Source of the DNA: Pseudonocardiales bacterium
GTDB taxonomy: Bacteria; Actinomycetota; Actinomycetes; Mycobacteriales; Pseudonocardiaceae
Assembly (NCBI GenBank): GCA_026393175.1
Contig: JAPLAT010000142.1
Location: forward strand, 1-40,694
Length of the DNA stretch: 40,694 nt
Reading direction: 5' to 3'
Shown in pieces: positions 34,488-40,694 of the stretch (positions within the stretch are counted from its first letter, which is position 1; every line of letters starts with the position of its first letter). The notes beneath the pieces were generated by a model, which was given only the letters and a program-made list of their open reading frames with translations, was not told the origin of the DNA and made no database searches. The translations under genes were made by a program, and so were the position numbers.

Positions 34488-34939
34488 CCGGGACGCGCCG
34501 ACCGCAGCTGCGCGGTGAGGGTGTGCAGCGTCTCCCGCAGGTCGGCGATCTCCGGCCCGGTCAGGCCCGTCGCCTCGCTCGCGCGCTGCTGCACGGCGGG
34601 CACCCGCCCGCGGAGCTCGCGGCCCGCGGGGGTGAGCGACACGAGGACCGACCGCTCGTCGGACTCCTGGCGGCGGCGCTCGACGAACCCCGTGCTCTCC
34701 AGCCGCTTGAGCAGCGGCGAGAGCGTGCCCGTCTCGAGCTGCAGCGCCGCCCCGATCGAGGTGACCGTGGCCTCCCCGCGCTCCCAGAGCACGAGCATCA
34801 CGAGGTACTGCGGGTAGGTCAGGCCCAGCGACTCCAGCATGGGCCGGTAGAAGCCGATCATGGCCCGGGAGGCCGTGTAGAGCGCGAAGCACAGCTGCTC
34901 GTCGAGGTGGTGCGTGCGCAGCGGTCCGGGCTCGGCCAT
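34430..34939 (-). CDS. ohrR: OhrR-like MarR family regulator (organic hydroperoxide sensor)
   Basis: A 169-residue MarR-family repressor. The sensing cysteine of the OhrR group is present in LDEQLCFALYTASRAM (Cys17), followed by LTYPQYLVMLVLWE, the winged helix LQLETGTLSPLLKRLESTGFVERRR and the wing ESDERSVLVSLT. On oxidation of Cys17 by organic peroxides such proteins release DNA. No ohr peroxidase gene is seen nearby, so its target is not evident. ATG 34939 lies right after a TACCGT -10-like sequence, which suggests a nearly leaderless transcript. The 3' end overlaps the VOC gene. Confidence 0.9.
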   Translation of the reverse strand: MAEPGPLRTHHLDEQLCFALYTASRAMIGFYRPMLESLGLTYPQYLVMLVLWERGEATVTSIGAALQLETGTLSPLLKRLESTGFVERRRQESDERSVLVSLTPAGRELRGRVPAVQQRASEATGLTGPEIADLRETLHTLTAQLRSARPGQPLSAATDTPIPPGRSAP

Positions 34940-35116
34940 CCCCACACGGTATGCCCGTCCGACCGAAGGGGCAGCCCCGCCCTCGACGCAGGGGTGAACG
35001 GACGGAGTACGGAGCACGTCGCTGCTCCGCACGGATCATCCACCTCGGGTGCGCGGCGCCCGCCCCGCTGCCCCGGACAGGGGTGGCGCAGAACGGATCA
35101 GCGATCATCATACGCG

Positions 35117-35131
35117 GATCGGGACCCGATC
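35117..35131. promoter_or_regulatory. Perfect palindrome upstream of the MFS gene, candidate operator
   Basis: GATCGGGACCCGATC has perfect 7-bp arms with a central A, 44 bp upstream of the MFS transporter ATG. The surrounding 235-bp gap between ohrR and the MFS gene has no other recognised feature. Confidence 0.45.
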
Positions 35132-35174
35132 AGCAGTCTGTGAACGCGACCCGGAACCGTGTGTACTGCCGCAC

Positions 35175-36428
35175 ATGCCCGACGGAGCGAGAGCCGACGC
35201 CGCGGGCGCGGGCACCCGGCCGTGGCTCACCCCGGGCGTGGGCGCCATCGGCACGGCGAGCTTCCTGGCCGACGTCGGCCACGAGATCCCCACCGCGCTG
35301 CTGCCCGGCTTCGTCACCACCACCCTGGGCGCCCCGGCGGCCGCGCTCGGCCTGATCGAGGGCGTCTCCGAGGGGCTCGCCGGGGCCGGCCGGTTCGTCG
35401 GTGGGGCCCTGGCCGACGACCCGCGCCGGCGCCGCGCCGTCGCCGTCGGCGGCTACTCGGCGACCGCCGTCCTCTCGGCCCTGATCGGCGCGACCACCTC
35501 CGTGGTGCAGGCGGGCGTGCTGCGGGGCGCGGCGTGGGCGGCCCGCGGCCTGCGGGTCCCCGCCCGCAACGCCCTGCTCGCCGACGTCGTCCCGGCCGGG
35601 GCGTACGGCCGCGCGTACGGGTTCGAGCGCGCGATGGACAACCTCGGGGCGATCGTCGGGCCGCTGCTCGCGCTGGGCCTGGTCGCGCTGGTCGGCGTGC
35701 GCACCGCCATCCTCCTGTCGGTCGTGCCGGGCCTGCTCGCGGCCGTCGCGATCGTCTCCGCGATCCGCCGGGCCAGGCCGGCGCGGGTCGTCCCGCGCCG
35801 GCCGCTGCGCTTCCGGATCCGCCCCGTGCTGCGCGGGCGGCTCGGCCGCGTGATGGCCGGCTTCGTCGCCTTCGAGGTGGGAAACGTCGCGGCCACCCTG
35901 CTCATCCTCCGCGCCACCGACGCCCTGACCCCCGACCACGGCACGGACGCCGCCACCCGGATCGCGATCGCGCTGTACGTCCTCTACAACGTCGCCGCGA
36001 CCGTCGCGTCCCTCCCCGCGGGCGGGCTCTCGGACCGGCTCGGCCGGCGCGGCCCCCTGCTGGTGACCGCGGCCGGTGTCGCCGCGTTCCTGGCCGCCTA
36101 TCTGCTGTTCGCCGTGCCCGGCCCGGCCCTGCTGGTGCTCGGCGTCGCCTTCACCCTGGCCGGGGTGGGGATCGGGTGCGCGGAGACCGCGGAGCACGCC
36201 GCCGTCGCCGCGTTCGCCCCCGAGGACGTCCGCGGCTCGGCGTTCGGGCTGCTCGCCACCGTGCAGGCGATCGGGAACGTCGCCGCGTCCGTGGTCGCCG
36301 GGCTGCTCTACACGCTCGCGTCGCCGACCGCGGCGTTCGGCTACCTGGCGGCCTGGATGCTCGTGGCGCTGGGCGTGCTGGCCCTGGCGCTCGCCCCGGG
36401 GACCCGGGGCGACGCCGCGCCGGCGTGA
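35175..36428 (+). CDS. Major facilitator superfamily transporter
   Basis: A 417-residue membrane protein with about 12 hydrophobic segments in two halves. Family features are the loop 2-3 type motif GRFVGGALADDPRRRR, RGLRVPARNALLADVV, and the matching second-half loop LPAGGLSDRLGRRG. It is probably a proton-driven drug or metabolite exporter; substrate unknown. I chose ATG 35175 since the track start at 35049 includes a disordered stretch across the palindrome. Transcribed away from ohrR, it could be regulated by it or by a site at the upstream palindrome. Confidence 0.87.
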   Translation: MPDGARADAAGAGTRPWLTPGVGAIGTASFLADVGHEIPTALLPGFVTTTLGAPAAALGLIEGVSEGLAGAGRFVGGALADDPRRRRAVAVGGYSATAVLSALIGATTSVVQAGVLRGAAWAARGLRVPARNALLADVVPAGAYGRAYGFERAMDNLGAIVGPLLALGLVALVGVRTAILLSVVPGLLAAVAIVSAIRRARPARVVPRRPLRFRIRPVLRGRLGRVMAGFVAFEVGNVAATLLILRATDALTPDHGTDAATRIAIALYVLYNVAATVASLPAGGLSDRLGRRGPLLVTAAGVAAFLAAYLLFAVPGPALLVLGVAFTLAGVGIGCAETAEHAAVAAFAPEDVRGSAFGLLATVQAIGNVAASVVAGLLYTLASPTAAFGYLAAWMLVALGVLALALAPGTRGDAAPA

Positions 36429-36450
36429 CCCGCCGACGACGGAGACGACA

Positions 36451-36499
36451 GAGGCCCCGGCGTCCGGGGTGCGGGTCGCACCGTGGACACCGGGGCCTC
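36451..36499. terminator. Bidirectional hairpin between the MFS and CoA-ligase genes
   Basis: GAGGCCCCGG and CCGGGGCCTC pair, followed inside by GTCC/GGAC and an inner GGTGCG/CGCACC hairpin. The genes converge here with a 92-bp gap, so this stem can serve both. Confidence 0.8.
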
Positions 36500-36520
36500 G
36501 TCGTGCTCCGGCCGCGGGGC

Positions 36521-38092
36521 TCAGGCCTTCGCCGCCTCCCGGGCGCGCAGGTCCTTGCGCAGGATCTTGCCGCTGGCCGACTTGGGGATCTCGGCGATGA
36601 ACTCGACCACGCGCACCTTCTTGTGCGGGGCGATCCGCTCGGCGACGTACGCCATGACCTCGTCGCCGGTGAGCTCGGCGCCCGGCTGCGTCACGACGAA
36701 CGCCTTCGGCACCTCCTCGCCCTCGTCGTCCTTCACGCCGATGACGGCGGCGTCGGCGATGCGCTCGTGGGTGAGCAGCAGCGCCTCCAGCTCCGCGGGC
36801 GGCACCTGGTAGCCCTTGTACTTGATGAGCTCCTTGACCCGGTCGACGATCGAGAACACGCCCTCCTCGGTGACCTCGGCGACGTCACCGGTGTGCAGGT
36901 AGCCCTCGTCGTCCAGCGTGGCCGCGGTGGCCTCGGGGTTGTTCAGGTAGCCGACCATGACGTTCGGGCCCTTGACCCACAGCTCGCCGCGCCCGCCCGG
37001 GCCGACCTCCTCGCCGGTCTCCGGGTCGACCAGCTTGCACTCGATGTTGGGCAGCGCGAAGCCCGAGGAGTTGAGGTCGAGGTCGGGGCGGTCGTCGGGC
37101 ATGCAGTGGCTGACCGGCGACAGCTCGGTCATGCCGTAGCCCTGCAGCACCGTGCAGCCCAGCCGCTTGCCCATGGCGTGCCCCAGCTCGGCGTCGAGCG
37201 GCGCCGCGCCGGAGAAGATGACCTCCACGCAGGACAGGTCGTACTGGTCGACGATCGGGTGCTTGGCCAGCGCCACCGCCACGGGCGGGGCGATGTACAC
37301 CCGCTGGATCCGGTGCTCGGCGATGATGCGCAGGAACTCGGGCAGGTCGAACTTCGGCATCGTGATCACCGTGGCGTTGCGGTGCAGGCCCTGGTTCATC
37401 ATCACGGTCATGCCGTAGATGTGGAAGAACGGCAGCACGGCGAGGATCCGGGTGCCGCCGTCGACCCGCATCACCGCCGCGATCTGCACGAGGTTCGCCA
37501 CGAGGTTGCGGTGCGTGAGGATCACGCCCTTGGCCAGGCCCGTGGTGCCCGACGAGTACGGCAGCACCGCGGTGTCGCCGGCGGTCACCTCCTGTGCCGG
37601 CACCGCGGCGGTGGTGCCCAGCAGGTCGCGCAGCGAGGTGTGGCCCTCGGCGGCGTCGAGCACGATGACGTCGGCGGCGGTGAGCCCGGCCTGCTCGGCG
37701 CCCGCGACGGCGCGGTCGAGGAACGGCGAGACGGTGAACAGCAGCTTGGCGCCGCTGTCGCGCAGCTGGTGGGCCAGCTCGCCGGGGCTGTAGAGCGAGT
37801 TGGCGCTGGTCACGATGGCGTTGGCGCGCAGGATGCCGTGGAAGACCGCGGCGTAGTAGGGCGTGTTGGGCGAGAAGATGCCGACGACGTCGCCCTTGCC
37901 GATGCCGCGCTCCGCCAGCGCGGCGGCGATCTTCTCCACCATGCCGCGCAGCTCCGCGAACGAGATCGACGCGCCCGACGTGCCGTCGATCAGGGCGGGT
38001 TCCGTGTCCCGTCCACCGAAATCGGTGAACAGGAAGTCGAACAGGGAGATCTCGGGGATCTCCACGTCCGGGTACGGGCTGCGCACGGGCAT
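36521..38092 (-). CDS. 4-coumarate-CoA-ligase-like AMP-dependent CoA ligase
   Basis: A 523-residue ANL-superfamily ligase. The nucleotide loop is VLPYSSGTTGLAKGVILTHRN (about 177-197), then QGYGMTELSPVSH, GELWVKGPNVMVGYLNNPEAT, the hinge region SIVDRVKELIKYKGYQVPPAELE and the catalytic lysine in PKSASGKILRKDL. The pattern fits the 4-coumarate:CoA ligase/luciferase-like subgroup, so an aromatic or fatty acid substrate is likely but not certain. It converges on the MFS gene across a shared hairpin and has a repeat-containing upstream region that may bind a regulator. Confidence 0.9.
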   Translation of the reverse strand: MPVRSPYPDVEIPEISLFDFLFTDFGGRDTEPALIDGTSGASISFAELRGMVEKIAAALAERGIGKGDVVGIFSPNTPYYAAVFHGILRANAIVTSANSLYSPGELAHQLRDSGAKLLFTVSPFLDRAVAGAEQAGLTAADVIVLDAAEGHTSLRDLLGTTAAVPAQEVTAGDTAVLPYSSGTTGLAKGVILTHRNLVANLVQIAAVMRVDGGTRILAVLPFFHIYGMTVMMNQGLHRNATVITMPKFDLPEFLRIIAEHRIQRVYIAPPVAVALAKHPIVDQYDLSCVEVIFSGAAPLDAELGHAMGKRLGCTVLQGYGMTELSPVSHCMPDDRPDLDLNSSGFALPNIECKLVDPETGEEVGPGGRGELWVKGPNVMVGYLNNPEATAATLDDEGYLHTGDVAEVTEEGVFSIVDRVKELIKYKGYQVPPAELEALLLTHERIADAAVIGVKDDEGEEVPKAFVVTQPGAELTGDEVMAYVAERIAPHKKVRVVEFIAEIPKSASGKILRKDLRAREAAKA

Positions 38093-38432
38093 GGCGACGC
38101 TCCTTCGGGTGCCCCCGCTCCGGAGGGGGTTCCGTGCGGGCGGCCTACTCTAGATCGGCTCCTGGGTGTCACGGTGCGAGGCGTGAAACACCCGAAAGGG
38201 GTAGCCCGAAAGAGTTGCTCATGTGGTCACCCACTGTCATCGTGTGCCGGGTCGGACGCGGGCGAGCTCCCCACTCCCCGCCCCGACCCGGGGCGGCTCC
38301 TGCCACGCGCCCCGGTGCCGGCAGGCCCCGCGGTGCCCCCGAACGCGAGGCCGGGCCGGTGGCGAGACGCGGGGTGGCCCGAGTTCATGACTCCCCCTCA
38401 GTGCCCGGGCCGCCCCGCTCGCCGCGCCCGCG
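38093..38432. other. 340-bp intergenic region upstream of the CoA ligase and after the DUF4349 gene
   Basis: The half near the ligase holds the candidate operator at 38164-38212 and a -10-like element. The distal half (about 38230-38432) is GC-rich with no gene, hairpin or repeat that I recognise. The overlapping plus-strand track ORF (38134-39531) is a shadow. Confidence 0.6.
38164..38212. promoter_or_regulatory. Inverted repeat plus CCCGAAAG direct repeats upstream of the CoA ligase
   Basis: GGGTGTCACG and CGTG-aa-ACACCC form a dyad (38164-38193). Two CCCGAAAG units at 38191 and 38205 follow with 14-bp spacing. They lie 72-120 bp upstream of the ligase ATG. A -10-like TAGAGT (minus strand, 38147-38152) is nearby, but no good -35 matches. 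This looks like an operator region; the protein is unknown. Confidence 0.5.
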
Positions 38433-39431
38433 TCAGGGCGCCTCCGGCGTCGCCGGGCGCGACCGCCCCCGCACCAGGCGCACCACGAGCCGGGTGGCCA
38501 CGGCCAGGACCAGCACCACCGGCACGAACGGCAGCAGGAACCCCAGCACCGCGCCCGTGCCGCGGCCCAGCGCCAGCAGCCCCTCCCAGCCCGCGGCGAG
38601 GCCGTCGCCGAAGCCGACGGGCTCGTCGGGGCCGACCGGGAGGGCGTCGGGCCCGCGCAGGTCGACGGTGAGCGTGGACAGCGCGACCTGGTCGCGCAGC
38701 GCCGCGAGCCGCCCGGTCAGCGAGTCCAGCTCGGCCTCGCGGCGGGCGAGCTCGGACTCGATCGCCACGACGTCCCCGATCGACGTGGCCTCGGCGAGCA
38801 GCACCCGCACCCGCGCCACGCTGGCCTGCTGGCTGGCGACGCGGGCGTCGAGGTCCACGACCTCCTCCGTCGCGTCGACGACGGACACGCTGCGGTCCAG
38901 CACCACGCCCAGCTCCGCGACGTCGGCGGTGAGCCGGTCCAGGGCGTCGGCGGGCACCCGCACCACGACCCACCCGCCGAGCGGTCCCGACTGCTCCTGC
39001 GTGACGGTGCCCCCGGCCGCCGCGGCCGCGGCCCGCACGCCCTGCACCCCGGCCACCGGGTCCTCGACGTCCAGCGTCACCTGCGCGGAGCGCACCAGCG
39101 ACCGCTCGACGGCGCCGACCGGCACCCCCTGCTCAGCGAGACCCTGCTCCGCGAGACCCTGCTCCGCGAACCCCGATCCGTCCGGGCCGACCGACCCGCC
39201 CGCGGCCTCCGGCGCCGCGGGGGCGGGCGCCGCCGCGTCCGCGGACACGGCGCCGCCGGCACCGGTGGACCCACCCGCCCCGCGGCCGATCGCGGGCTCC
39301 GCCATGCCGACCGACGACGCGCTCCCGCCACCGCCGGTCAGCACCACCACCGACCCCAGCAGCACCAGGACGACCGCCGCCGCCCCGACCACCAGCACCG
39401 TCCGCCGGACCGACCACCGCCAGCGCGCCAC
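38433..39431 (-). CDS. DUF4349 domain membrane lipoprotein-like protein
   Basis: A 332-residue protein with an N-terminal signal anchor (RTVLVVGAAAVVLVLLGSVVVL) and a Gly/Ser/Ala/Pro-rich linker with three GLAEQG-type repeats. A DUF4349 domain follows: VERSLVRSAQVTLDVEDP, RVPADALDRLTADVAELG, then a coiled-coil stretch VVDLDARVASQQASVARVRVLL...SELARREAELDSLTGRLAALRDQ. A C-terminal transmembrane helix (LGFLLPFVPVVLVLAVATRLV) ends in a basic tail. The extracytoplasmic domain is of unknown function. I chose GTG 39431 with GGAGG 8 bases upstream; GTG 39494 and 39437 are alternatives. Confidence 0.82.
   Translation of the reverse strand: MARWRWSVRRTVLVVGAAAVVLVLLGSVVVLTGGGGSASSVGMAEPAIGRGAGGSTGAGGAVSADAAAPAPAAPEAAGGSVGPDGSGFAEQGLAEQGLAEQGVPVGAVERSLVRSAQVTLDVEDPVAGVQGVRAAAAAAGGTVTQEQSGPLGGWVVVRVPADALDRLTADVAELGVVLDRSVSVVDATEEVVDLDARVASQQASVARVRVLLAEATSIGDVVAIESELARREAELDSLTGRLAALRDQVALSTLTVDLRGPDALPVGPDEPVGFGDGLAAGWEGLLALGRGTGAVLGFLLPFVPVVLVLAVATRLVVRLVRGRSRPATPEAP
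39129..39173. repeat. Three 15-bp in-frame repeats in the DUF4349 gene
   Basis: Three copies of CTGCTCCGCGAGACC (first with two changes, third with one) code for repeated LAEQG residues in the linker. They are prone to copy-number change. Confidence 0.8.
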
Positions 39432-39517
39432 GGTCACCGCCTCCTCACCTGCCCCGGTCGCTCCGGGGCGTCGGGAGGGGGACGTCCCGGACACCGCCGG
39501 GGGTTGGCCCGCTCAGG

Positions 39518-40694
39518 TCACGGTCGGGTGACGACCGCGGCCGGTGCCCCGGGCCGCCGCACCCGCAGCTCCGCGACCCCCGCCGCCGCGGCCGAGAGCA
39601 CCGCCTGGGCCAGCACGCCGACGGCGAGGCAGGCCAGGACCGCCACCGACGTCGGGACGAGCGGCAGCAGCCCGGGCAGCACGGCGTAGTGCGTCAGGTA
39701 GATCGCCAGCGACGCGCCCGCGAGCGCACCGGCCGGGCGCACCGCCCACCGCGGCACGGGCAGCCGCGGCACCAGCACGAGCAGCAGCAGGCCCGCCATG
39801 ACGACGCCGCCGCGCAGCGCCGACTCGAAGAAGCCCGGCACGAGCAGCAGCACCAGCCCGGCCGTGGCGAGCCGCGCGCCGGGGCCCGACGCGCGCGCGG
39901 CCATCCAGCCGAGCGCGAACAGCCACAGCACGAGGTGCGCGCTCATCAGCCGGTCGGAGAACGGGTTGCCGGGCTCGGGGAACAGGCGCCCGGCCAGCCC
40001 GAGCCCCAGCACGCCGCAGGCGAACGCGAACGGGTGGGCCCGTTCGAGCCGACGCACGGCCGGCACGGCGAGCAGCAGCGCGAGCACCAGCAGGATCTGC
40101 ACGAGCGTCTCGACGTACCAGTAGCCCCACGCCTCGGGATCGAGGTACTGGTTGAGCAGCAGCGCGTTGACCAGGTCGACGTCGTCCTCGCGGTGGGCCC
40201 GCCAGGAGATCCACAGCATCGTGGGCACGGCGACCCGGACGAGCGCGCGCAGCACGGCCCGGCTCGGCTCGCCGTCCCCGCCCAGCACGAACCGGGCGAA
40301 CGCCCAGCCGGTCAGGCCGAGCAGCAGGTGCGCCCCGCCCTTGACGTCGAACAGCTCCGCGTGCGAGCCGACGACCAGCACGATCGCGACGGCCCGCAGC
40401 AGCACGCCGGTCTCCGCGCCGGTCCACCAGGCCCGCCGGCGCGGCAGGCGTTCCAGCTCGCCGAGGGGGGTGCGGTCCCAGCCCGCCGGGAGGTACCCGA
40501 GCGCCGCCTGCAGTCCCACCGTCATCCGCACGTAGGACAGGGAGTCCCCGCCCAGGCCGGAGAACGTGGCGTCGTCGGTGAGGTCGGCCGCCGGGAACAC
40601 CGACCGGAACGCCGCGCGCACCGTGCGCGGGCGCCGGCCGCGGCGCGGGCCCGCCCGCCGGGGCCGGGTCGCCGCGGCGAGCGCCGCGTGGTCG
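39518..40694 (-). CDS. Acyl-carrier domain fused to acyltransferase-3-type membrane domain (5' end outside window)
   Basis: The minus-strand frame stays open to the right edge, so the true start is upstream; at least 391 residues are visible. Near the visible N-terminus is a carrier-protein segment (FRSVFPAADLTDDATF then GLGGDSLSYVRM), with Ser in GGDSLS as the likely phosphopantetheine site. About 50 residues later comes a domain of about ten membrane helices like acyltransferase-3/OatA-type enzymes, with conserved LRAVAIVLVVGSHAELF (His) and LAIYLTHY. The order suggests an AMP-binding-carrier-acyltransferase or NRPS-like protein, whose first domain would lie beyond the edge. It may load an acyl group on the carrier and transfer it to an extracytoplasmic acceptor. 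Confidence 0.82.
   Translation of the reverse strand, partial: DHAALAAATRPRRAGPRRGRRPRTVRAAFRSVFPAADLTDDATFSGLGGDSLSYVRMTVGLQAALGYLPAGWDRTPLGELERLPRRRAWWTGAETGVLLRAVAIVLVVGSHAELFDVKGGAHLLLGLTGWAFARFVLGGDGEPSRAVLRALVRVAVPTMLWISWRAHREDDVDLVNALLLNQYLDPEAWGYWYVETLVQILLVLALLLAVPAVRRLERAHPFAFACGVLGLGLAGRLFPEPGNPFSDRLMSAHLVLWLFALGWMAARASGPGARLATAGLVLLLVPGFFESALRGGVVMAGLLLLVLVPRLPVPRWAVRPAGALAGASLAIYLTHYAVLPGLLPLVPTSVAVLACLAVGVLAQAVLSAAAAGVAELRVRRPGAPAAVVTRP

Noticed and set aside
31268-35143. 1291-residue plus-strand ORF
   Set aside because: It runs antisense across senX3, gpmA, the MarR gene and part of the OhrR gene, with Arg/Gly/Ala-rich composition and no domain. It is a shadow created by high GC.

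Overview
The window is very GC-rich, uses many GTG starts, packs genes into ATGA/GTGA overlaps, and carries actinobacterial hallmark genes: SenX3-RegX3, a Rex-hemACD operon, the 33-residue ribosomal protein bS22, a BldN-like sigma factor with a DUF5667 anti-sigma partner, and an MPT83-like fasciclin lipoprotein. This suggests a chromosomal segment of a high-GC actinomycete, most likely from the Pseudonocardiaceae. That placement is an inference from gene content and style; no database was searched. From memory, the gene order from gpmA down to ccsB follows the Mycobacterium tuberculosis block Rv0489-Rv0529, with lineage-specific genes inserted.

Layout. (1) 1-14.5 kb, all on the minus strand: a redox, heme and cytochrome c block. 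Reading downstream it runs rex-hemA-hemC-hemD, an inserted nuclease-fold gene between two copies of a palindromic repeat, hemB, two small membrane proteins, hemL, a histidine phosphatase, a ResA-like lipoprotein, ccdA, resB, ccsB, and a truncated proline-rich gene. A Rex operator overlaps the predicted promoter, so NADH/NAD+ balance probably controls heme supply. (2) 14.7-19.1 kb, minus strand: fasciclin lipoprotein, membrane-anchored sulfite-oxidase-fold molybdoenzyme, glutaredoxin-like protein, acyl-CoA synthetase. (3) 19.1-22.8 kb, plus strand: BldN-like ECF sigma factor behind a possible 24-codon leader ORF, its anti-sigma factor with its own BldN-type promoter, and a HAD phosphatase. (4) 22.9-33.4 kb, minus strand: acyltransferase, epimerase, bS22, small HTH protein, proC, thioesterase, sugar-phosphate isomerase-like protein, disordered membrane protein, Ppx/GppA, regX3, senX3 (with a PHO-box-like site upstream) and gpmA. 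(5) 33.4-40.7 kb, an accessory region: two MarR-type regulators (one OhrR-like), a VOC protein, an MFS transporter, a 4-coumarate-CoA-ligase-like enzyme, a DUF4349 protein, and a truncated gene joining an acyl-carrier domain to a membrane acyltransferase.

No CRISPR array, tRNA, rRNA, transposase or replication origin was recognised. The most interesting signals are regulatory (Rex, PHO and BldN sites and a sigma-factor leader ORF), the repeat-bounded nuclease-fold gene inserted in the hem cluster, and the carrier-acyltransferase fusion at the right edge. Most other long ORFs in the supplied track are GC-driven antisense shadows.
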